A stretch of DNA of 64,000 nt from Tolypeutes matacus. Taxonomy: Eukaryota; Chordata; Mammalia; Cingulata; Chlamyphoridae. Both the position numbers and the translations under genes were made by a program. The notes under the pieces were generated by a model. That model had not been told where the DNA came from. It worked only from the letters and a program-made list of their open reading frames with translations, and did not search any database. The DNA is taken from contig JAKSZT010053883.1 in NCBI GenBank assembly GCA_026826555.1, positions 28,965,559-29,029,558 on the forward strand, read 5' to 3'. Shown piece by piece: positions 56,488-64,000 of the stretch (position 1 is the stretch's first letter; the number at the start of each line of letters is the position of its first letter).

Positions 56488-57773
56488 TTAGGTCGGTGCA
56501 AAAAGAATTGCGGTTTTGGACCGTGAAATTCAAATCATCATAACTAGGCTCAAACACATCTTTATTAATCAAAATTGGAACCATTACAATCAACACATTT
56601 TTGCCAACGAGAAATAAGTTTGTTTATTATTCCTGTAGCATAAAAATTCATGCTTTGGGATTTGACGAATTCTTGGAAAACATTTTCTGCATCCTCCTGG
56701 TTGTGGAAGTGTTTTCCCTGCAAAAAGTTGTCTCCATGCTTGAAGTGGTAGTTAGTTGGCGAGAGGTCAGGTGAATATGGCAGATGATGCAAAACTTCGT
56801 AGCCCAGTTCGATTTGAAGTGTTGGTTGTGCTACGTGCAGTCGGGCGTTGTTGTGGAGAAGAATTGGACCCTTCCTCTTGACCAATGCCAGCTGCAGGCA
56901 TTGCAATTTTCGGTGCATCTCATTGATTTGATGAGTGTACTTCTCAGATAAAATAGTTTTGCCGGGATTCAGAAAGCTGTAGCGGATCACACCAGCAGCA
57001 GACCACCAAACAGTGACCATGACTTTTTTTTGGTGCAAGTTTAGTTTTGGGAAGTGCTTTGGAGCTTCATCTCGGTCCCAACCCCTGAGCAGGTCTTTGC
57101 CAGTTGTCGCCAGTTGTCCACTTTATATTGCACATCACACTCTGAGAAATGGTTCATTGTTGTTACGTAGAATAAGAGAAGACGACATTTCACTACAACA
57201 GTTTTTTTTTAATTTTTGGTCAGCTCATGAGGCACTCCCTTATTGAGCTTTTTTACCTTTCCAGTTTGCTTCAAATGCCAAATGACCATAGAATGGTTGA
57301 CGTTGAGGTCTTAGGCAACTTCTCGTGTAGTTGTAAGAGGATCAGCTTTGATGACTGCTTTCAATTGGTCATTGTCAACTTCTGATGGCTGGCCACTATG
57401 CTCATCTTCAGGGCTCTCGTCTCCTTTGCAAAATTTCTTGAACCACCACTGCACTGTACTTTTGTTAGCAGCTCTTGGCCAAATGCATTGTTGATATTGC
57501 AGTTGTCTCTGCTGCTTTACGACCCATTTTCAACTCAAATAAGAAAATCGCTCAAATTTGCTTTTTGTCTAACATCATTTCCATAGTCCAAAATAAATAT
57601 AAAATAGTAATGTCATTAGCCAAAAAATACAAATAAAAAATACAAAAAAAAAATACAAAGCGAGAAATATACATTAAAATGATGTGTAACATAACCCCAT
57701 TTAAGAATGTATTCCAATACCAAATGGGAAATTTCAGCAATGCAAAACTGCAATTACTTTTGCACCTACCTGA
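56488..57773 (-). mobile_element. Full-length Hsmar1-like mariner
   Basis: Length 1286 bp, flanked by TA on both sides (56486-56487 and 57774-57775). The left end is TTAGGTCGGTGCAAAA, and the right end in complement is TCAGGTAGGTGCAAAAG. These form terminal inverted repeats of the Hsmar1 type. The Hsmar1 consensus known from primates is about the same length. The host L1 sequence closes perfectly across the TA. The transposase relic lies at 56565-57584 on the minus strand. Confidence 0.93.
56565..57584 (-). pseudogene. Mariner transposase pseudogene
   Basis: Transposase of the cecropia/Hsmar1 group, closely resembling the transposase part of SETMAR. A start ATG can be placed at 57584, and the length fits a protein of about 340 residues. 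An in-frame TGA at 57552-57554 follows within about 11 codons, probably a decayed CpG. Frameshifts occur at about 57100-57240. The longest open part (56565-57038) holds the motifs WWSAAG, LLHNNARLH and YSPDLSPTNYH. In the DD34D catalytic triad the second Asp (expected in HDNARPH) reads Asn, and the third also reads Asn, so the enzyme would be inactive. No host fusion is seen. Confidence 0.9.
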
Positions 57774-58237
57774 TATGTTGTTTTCAGGAAACTCACCTTA
57801 GACCCAAAGACACAAATAGATTGAAAGCGAAAGTTTGGAAAAAGATATCCCATGCACATAATAAAACAGAAGATCTGGGGTAGCTAAATTAGCATCAGAC
57901 AAAATAGACTTATGTCAAATCTATAATAAGAGACAAGGAACTACTCTATATAATAATAAAAAGGGGCAATCCATCAATAAGAAATAACAATCATATATAT
58001 TTATGCACCTAACATGGTGCTCCTAACTATATGAGGCAAACACTGTCAGAACTGAAGGGAGAAATAGACATGCTTATGATAATGGTTGGAGAGGTCAGTA
58101 TGCCATTCTCATCAATGGATAGAACATCTATACAGAAGATCAATAAGGAAACAGAGAACTTGAATAATATGATAAATGAACTAGACCTAACAGACATTTA
58201 CAGAACATTGGATCCCCAAAGAGCAGGATATACATTC

Positions 58238-58852
58238 TGTATTAATCAGCCAAAAGGGGTGTTGATGCAAAATACCAGAAAACTGTTGGGTCTTTATAAA
58301 GGGTATTTATTTGGGGTAGAAGTCCACAGTTACCAGGCCATAAAGCATAACTTTCTTCCCTCACCAAAGTCCATTACCACGTGTTGGAGCAAGACAGTTG
58401 CTGACGTTTGCCAGGGTTCGGGCTTCTTGGGTTCCTCTCTTCCTGGGACTCCATTTCTCTCTGGGCTTAGCTCCTTTGTTTCCTCCACAAGTCAGCTGTA
58501 GATTGTGAGGCTATCTAGGCTTTGCTTCTCTCCACAAGGCCAGCTATGAACTCTCAGGCAAATGGCTTGTCTGTATCCCGGGGCCTTCTCTCCTTACTCA
58601 TGGCCAAACTCTCTTATTTCCCAGGGCTCCAGCTCAAGACTTCAACATCAAAACTGCTCTCTCTGTCCTTTGCCATGCCTTTTATATTTGATTCCCGTAT
58701 GCACCAAGGGGTGGGGCTTAACACCCTACTGACATGGCCCAGTCAACACCTTAATCATAACTTAATCATGCCCAGATGAACAGATCAGTTTACAAGCATA
58801 CCAATATATATTTTTGGAATTCATAATTACATCAAATTGCCCATCGGCTACA
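58238..58852 (-). mobile_element. Solo LTR (ERV), antisense
   Basis: The + strand starts TGTATTAATCAGCC and ends ATCGGCTACA, 615 bp. In complement the U3/R part contains 'ctttataaaggg' (TATAAA-like in either direction), and 'ccacgtgttggagcaaga' is seen on the + strand. Flanks 'cattc' and 'cattt' resemble a 4-5 bp TSD, and the interrupted L1 joins correctly across it. Confidence 0.8.
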
Positions 58853-59337
58853 CATTTTCTCAAGTGCAAATGGATCATTCTCCAGAATAGATGGCATGTT
58901 GGGTTACAAAACAAGTTTCAATACATTTAAAAAGATTGAAATTTTACAAAGCGTCTGACCATAATGGAATGAAGCTGGAAATCAATTAACAGGGAGAGAA
59001 CTGGGAAATGCACAAATATATAGAAGTAAAATAACACACTCAATGAGTGGGTCAAAGAAGAAATTGTAAGGGAAATCAGTAAATATCTTGAGATGAATGA
59101 AAATGAGAACACATGTCAAAATTTATGGGATTCAGGGAAGGCAGTACTCAGAGGGAAATTTATTTCCCTGAATGCTTATATTACAAAAGGAGAATGAGCA
59201 AAAATCAAAAACCTAAGTGCACACCTGGAGGAAATAGGGAAAACAAAACAAAACAGCAAACTAATCCTAAAGCAAGCAGAAGGGAAAAAAGGTTAGAACA
59301 GAAATAAATGAAATTGAGAATTAAAAAAAACAAGTTT

Positions 59338-59456
59338 GGGGGCAGATGTGGCTCAAACGGTTGGGCGTCTGTCTCCCATATGGAGGGACTTGGGTTCGAT
59401 CCCCAGGACCTCCCGGTAAAACAAAACAAAACAAAACAAAACAAAACAAAAAAAAC
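59338..59456 (+). mobile_element. Short DAS-type SINE with (AAAAC)n tail
   Basis: Single tRNA-like unit (box A-like TGTGGCTCAAACGGTTGG, box B-like GGTTCGATCCC). The tail has become an (AAAAC)n microsatellite at 59417-59449. The TSD caagttt lies at 59331-59337 and 59457-59463. It sits exactly at the junction of the sense and inverted L1 parts. Confidence 0.9.
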
Positions 59457-59463
59457 CAAGTTT

Positions 59464-61436
59464 GCTAGCATTTTGTTGAGGATTTTTCATGTGTGTGTTC
59501 ATAAGAGATAGCGCTCTGTGATTTTCTTTTTTTTTTTGTGGTGTCTTTATCTGGCTTTGGTATGAGGATGATGTTAGCCATGTAGAATGAGTTACGGAGT
59601 AGAGTGTTCTGCCCTCTTCAGTTGGAAGAGCTTGAGTAGGATTGGTGTTAATTCTTCTTGAAATGTTTGGTAGAATTCCCCTGTGAATTCATCTTGTCGT
59701 GGGCTTTTCTTTGTTGGGTGATTTTTGATTACTGATTCAATCTCTTTTCTCAGTATTGGTTGCTGAGATCTTCTTTTGCTTTTTGAGTCAGTGTATGTAG
59801 CTTGTGTCTTTCTAGAAATTGGTCCATTTAATCTAGGTTATCTAGTTTGTTGTTGTACAGTTGTTGATAGTATAGTCTTCTTTATGTCTGTGGGGTTGCT
59901 AGCAATGTCCCCCTTTTCATTTTTGATTTTAGTTATTTGTATCCTCTTTCTTTTTTCCTTCATTGTAGCTAAACATTTTTGGTTTTGTTGATCTTTTCAA
60001 GAACCAATTTTTGCGTTTGTTGATTTTCTCTGTTGTTTTTTAATTCTCTCTTTGATTTCTCTCGTCTCTTATCTTTCATTTTCCTTCCTTCTCTTTGTAG
60101 TTCCTACAGGTTTGAGGTTAGGCCTGTGATTTGACATCTTATTTTTTAATGTAAGCATTGAGTTACAAATTTCCCTCTCGGCACTGTCTTTGCCATAGCA
60201 AGGTATGAGTTTTGGTATGTTGTATTTTCATTTTCATTTGCCTCAAGATATTTCTTATTTTTTCTTGTGATTTCCTCTCTAACGCATTGGTATTTCAAGC
60301 ATGTGTTATTTCCTCATATTTGTGAATTTTCCATGTCTCCCTCTGTTGTTGATTTCTAGCTTTATCTCATTGGGGTCTAACAAGATATTTTGTTTGATTT
60401 CAGTAATTTTGAATTTATTGAGACTTGTTTTGTGACCTACGATATGGTCTGTCCTTGAGAATGATCCATGTGCACTAGACAAGAATGTATATTTTGTTCT
60501 TGTTGACTGAAGTGTTTTTTCTTAGGTCTAGTTGGTTTAGAGAAGGGGTTCTTAACCTTTTCTGTTCCATGGACCCCTTTGATAGTTAGGTGAAAACCGC
60601 GGACCCCTTACAAAGTCCACACTGTACTGTGTGTTATTTAGTAAATGTATCACACCCGCACCAACATGTCCTCACAAGAATAATGTTTTTTTGAATTTCA
60701 ATTCAATCTTACAGACCCTTTGTTAATAACTCCTGGTTTAGAGTATCATTCAAGTTTTCTATTTCCTTAGTGATCTTATGTCTAGGTGTTCTATTAATGA
60801 AAGGTTTTTTTTCTTTTTAAAATTTTTAATAAAAGTGTTTTAAGGTCGCTTATTAATAGAGAGTCTTCATTTTCTCTCTTCAAATCAGTATTTCCTTCAT
60901 ATATTTTGGGGTTCTGCTGTCAGGTTCATGTATATTTGTAATTGTTACCTTTTGTTGAATTGACCCCTTTATTAGTATATAATGACTGTCTTTGTCCATT
61001 GTACTTATTTTTGACTTAGAATCTATTATATCTGATATTAATGTAGCTACCTCAGCTCTCTTTTGGTTACTACTTGCATGGTATATTTTCTTCCATACTT
61101 TCACTTTGAACCTTCTCATATGTTTGAATTTAATGAGTCTTTTCTAAATAGCATAGAGTTGGGTCATGCTTTTTTATCTGTTGTGTGACTAATCTCTGCG
61201 TTTTGACTGGATAGTTTAATGCATTTACATTTGAAATAACTGCTTATACTGTAGGCCTTTCTTCTCCATTTTGTTATCTACTCTTTGTAAGTCTTACATA
61301 TTTTTGCCCCTCAATTCTTGCATTATTCCTACTTTTATATTTATTTGATTCTTTGTGTTGTACCATATTGAGTGCCTTCTTTTCTATCTGGATATATTTT
61401 TCATATATTTATGATTACAATGGGACTAAAATTTAA
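59464..61436 (-). mobile_element. Inverted LINE-1 block
   Basis: ORF2 in complement from the RT start ('tagcattttgttgaggattt') back to the endonuclease region ('atattttggggttctgctgt', 'gacttagaatctattatatc'). It covers L1 parts also present in sense orientation at 56270-59337, so an imperfect inverted repeat of about 1.5-2 kb is centred near 59400. A hAT element lies inside at 60543-60735. Confidence 0.78.
60543..60735 (+). mobile_element. hAT-type MITE with 8-bp TSD
   Basis: It starts aaggggttcttaacc and ends gttaataactcctg, an imperfect inverted pair of the CAGGGGTTCTTAACC type. The 8-bp TSD gtttagag is perfect at 60535-60542 and 60736-60743. There are no genes inside. The internal 'ccatggacccctttgatag' is a known motif of an ancient mammalian hAT group whose exact name I do not claim. 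Confidence 0.85.
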
Positions 61437-61795
61437 CATTCTACATATATAATAATCATGAGCATTAGCCTTAATACCCAAGCCTGGTAAATTCATCACA
61501 AGATTACATAGCAATTTCCCTTACGAATATAGATGAAAAAGTCCTTAACAAAATGCTAATATCTAAATCCATATTATAAATATTATACACCAGAGCCAAA
61601 TGCAACTCAGCTCAGGAATTGAAAGGTGATTCAGCATACAAAATTTAAGTAATGTAATAAACTATATAAATAGAATAAATGAAAAAGGAAACAGATGATT
61701 ATCTCAATGGATACAGAAAAAGCCTTTGGCCCAATACAGTATCCTTTCTTGATAAAAATAGAAAAGTAGGAATAGAAGTGGTTATGTGGAAATGG

Positions 61796-62448
61796 ATAGA
61801 GTTGATGGTAGCACATTATAATGAGTATAACTAACACTGCTGATTTATAAATGTGATAGTGGCTGAAAGGGGTAGTCTAGGGAGATTAATGTTAATTGAA
61901 GACAGCTAGAGGGTAATCTAGGAACTGTATAACAGTGATTTTGGTGGTAGACCATGATTAATAATATAAATACAAGAATTTTCCTATGTTTCAAGGTGTT
62001 AATAATATGGTGATACATGGGAAAAGTATAATTACCTAACTTATAGACTATAGTTAACATTAATAATGTAATATTATTGTAGGAAAGGTAATGAAAGTAT
62101 TATATCAATGCTAAAGGTTAAAAAAAAAAGTATATGGGATTTAGTTCTACGAGTTATAAATTTGATCAAGCATTTTTTTTCCCTTCATTTTCTTCATTAA
62201 CAAGGAAACCTTGGTCATGTTGTTTAATCAATCTGTGCTCATTTATTTATCTTTCTGAACACTGGAGAAATAATTAAGTTTGTTTTTAGGTTTAAATGGG
62301 ATATATGTGCCTAGACAGAATTTTTTAAAGTAATGCTTCCATAATTTATTAAGCTGCCTTTTGTCTGTTATTTTATTTTTTGAAGTTGAAATAAAATTTA
62401 CTTAAGAAACAAAAAAAGACATGTCACTTAGAAAGAAGTAATACTCTC
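61796..62448 (+). mobile_element. Inserted L1 3'UTR-like sequence
   Basis: Between two RT pieces of L1 copy 3 lies 'tatagttaacattaataatg' and 'ttaatgttaattgaagacag', resembling an L1 3'UTR in sense orientation, ending before the LTR at 62449. Part (62165-62400) is unassigned. Confidence 0.45.
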
Positions 62449-63186
62449 TGTGACATTTTGAAGTTCTTTTATGAATCCCAGAAAAGGTCATGTTCTTGGA
62501 GTTAATCCATTCCTGTGGGTGTGGGACCCTTTGATGGTATTTAATCCAATTGGGGGCCTTTGAATGGAGTACTTCAGTGAGGTATGATCCAGGGTGGGTC
62601 TCAGTCCTCTTGCTGGAGTTCCTGCATAAACGGGAGAAACGAAGAGACACAGAGAACGAGAGCTGCCATTTTTTACTGTGCCATGTGAGAGAGGACTTCA
62701 TCATTGCCTCCAGCTGTAGAAACACAGAGAAAAGCGACAAACACAACGAAACCCTGAGATGCTGGAATCAGTGGAGCACACAGGCATAGAAACAGGTCCC
62801 TGAGAGACTGAAAGAGACAAACCATATGCCTGATTGCTTACAGCTGAGCTCAGGGAAAGTGAGCCTGGAGGAGAAGGCAGAGACTGGCCACCATTTTGCC
62901 ATGCCCTGAAGCAGGAGTCGAGGATTGCCAGCAGCCAACCTTGTTGAGACTGCATCTCTGGTGATGCTTTGACTTAGCTATTTTCACAGCCTTGGAACTA
63001 TAAGATTTTACCCTAATAAATTCCCGTTATAAAAGCCAACCCTGGAGAGTGGGTGTAGCTCAGTGGTTGAGCGCCCGCTTCCCATATACAAACAAGGTCC
63101 TGGGTTTGATCTGCAATACTTCCTAAAAAACAAAAAGCCAACTCATTTCTAGTATTTTGCATTGGATCCTGTGGCAAACTAAAACA
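62449..63186 (+). mobile_element. Solo LTR, same family as LTR A
   Basis: Starts TGTGACATTTTGAAG and ends CTAAAACA. The 3' half parallels LTR A at 32951 ('ttttcacagccttggaacta' and 'accctaataaattcc', the polyadenylation region). Flanks ctctc and ctctt form a 5-bp TSD with one mismatch. A short SINE is inserted at 63043-63132. Without it the length is about 640 bp, like LTR A. Confidence 0.83.
63043..63132 (+). mobile_element. Short DAS-type SINE
   Basis: tRNA-like unit with box A-like TGTAGCTCAGTGGTTGAG, close to a real tRNA box A, and box B-like GGTTTGATC. The TSD aaaagccaac is perfect at 63031-63040 and 63133-63142. It is inserted in the LTR, so it is the youngest layer here. Confidence 0.88.
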
Positions 63187-63705
63187 CTCTTTATTTGCAG
63201 ACAGCATTTTTATATGTAGAAAACGCAGAGGAATCCTCAAGAAAGCTATTATAACTAATAAACTAGCATGGCAATGTTGCAGCATTCAAAGTTAACATGC
63301 AAATATCAATTGTGTTCCTATAGACTAGCAATGAAGAAAACAATTACATTTATAATGGCGTGGAAAATAAAAACTATTTTGCAACAAATTTAGCAAAGGA
63401 TACAAAAGATTTGTACATTGTAAAGTATAAAACACTGTAGAAAAATTTAAAGAATTCCTAAATAAAAGGCAAGATTGCCCATATTCATGTACTAGAAAAG
63501 TTAATGTTGTTAAGATGACAGTATTACCCAAAATAATAAACATGTTCATTGCAATCTCAGTCAAAATTCCAGTAGCCTTTTTTGCAGTAATGAAAAATCC
63601 AATTCTCAATTTCTTACAGAACTGCAAATAGACCAGAATGTCCAAAAACAATTTTGGAAAAGAAGAAAGTTTGAATATTCACACTTCCCCATTTCAAATT
63701 GTATA

Positions 63706-63875
63706 ACAGGTTCCCAGGATTGAATCCCTGTGAAGACAGGAGGAGAAGGATGAGAAGAGAGGGCAGGAAACAGACACAGAATTGCCCAGCAAATGGACAC
63801 AAAACCAGCAAAAACGGGGGTGGGGGGGTAAGGGTAAAAATGGATAGAAGTAAATAAATAAATGAATATTAAAAA
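63706..63875 (+). mobile_element. Truncated composite SINE (3' half)
   Basis: 'gattgaatccctgtgaagac' 'aggaggagaagga', then 'cagcaaatggacacaaaacc' and a G-run, then a TAAA-type tail. This matches the second half of the composite elements at 38636 and 54076 in opposite orientation. The first module is missing. Confidence 0.75.
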
Positions 63876-64000
63876 AAACAACTCTTACTGCATCAAACAC
63901 CTTAAAATAGGAGCTAAAACTATAAAACATTTAATAAATAACACAGGGTCAAATCTTCGTGGCCTGAGATTTGGCAGTGGATTCTTAGATTTGACACCAA

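Larger units (their letters stand above)
11922..64000 (+). other. ZMYM4: ZMYM4 intron 1 (at least 52 kb)
   Basis: No sequence resembling the next ZMYM4 coding exon, which begins with a Phe-Glu-Gln-Lys-like stretch, was recognised in any forward frame to the end of the window. The interval is therefore probably one long first intron that has accumulated nested transposons. An unrecognised non-coding or alternative first exon cannot be excluded. Confidence 0.65.
56270..64000 (+). mobile_element. LINE-1 copy 3, sense, heavily interrupted
   Basis: ORF2 endonuclease sequence appears at 56390-56487 and, after the mariner, at 57776-58237 and 58853-59337 ('catttatgcacctaacatgg'-type, 'catcaatggatagaacatct', 'ttctcaagtgcaaatggatc'). 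After an inverted block, reverse-transcriptase sequence follows at 61437-61795, 63187-63705 and 63876-64000, in normal L1 order. The element runs past the window edge. The frame is broken throughout. The 156-codon ORF at 58031-58501 is half L1 and half LTR. Confidence 0.75.

Noticed and set aside
58031..58501. 156-codon ORF as a fusion protein
   Set aside because: Its first half is L1 endonuclease sequence and its second half reads the antisense LTR. It is an insertion artefact.

Overview
The window looks like nuclear DNA of a xenarthran mammal, most likely an armadillo. It is full of tRNA-derived SINEs of the DAS type. Many carry long A-tails, intact pol III box A/B-like motifs and clean target-site duplications (TSDs). 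They are interleaved with LINE-1, L2, MIR, MaLR/ERVL-type LTRs and old hAT elements. Species and family names come from recognition of the sequence, not from a database search.

Only one gene is supported. A CpG-rich promoter at about 11.36-12.06 kb holds a 13-codon first coding exon (11883-11921, + strand) that matches the N-terminus of ZMYM4, followed by a consensus splice donor. No later ZMYM4 exon was recognised, so 11922-64000 is probably all intron 1. Positions 1-11.3 kb are the 5' flank, with L1, L2, MIR and SINE copies.

Region by region: 0-11 kb is flank with L1M fragments, an LTR, L2, MIRs and four SINEs. At 11-12 kb is the promoter and exon 1. The stretch 12-22 kb is fairly unique intron with a few old repeats. 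At 22-35 kb are antisense L1M fragments with several young antisense DAS SINEs, then two solo LTRs in direct tandem at 32.95-34.06 kb. At 35-52 kb is a layered pile of antisense L1 interrupted by SINEs, an LTR, another L1 and at least one 3'UTR retrocopy (46376-47214). At 52-54 kb is a sense L1 ORF1 region broken by multi-unit SINEs. At 54-64 kb is a sense L1 holding a full-length Hsmar1-like mariner (56488-57773), two LTRs, an inverted L1 block with a nested hAT, and more SINEs.

I found no operon-like or new multigene system. The most notable items are the Hsmar1-like mariner in a non-primate, the tandem solo LTRs sharing one 5-bp TSD, a roughly 430-bp composite SINE with two pol III-type modules and a CRE-like motif, and the anonymous retrocopy. 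Nearly all other open reading frames are repeat-derived or chance.
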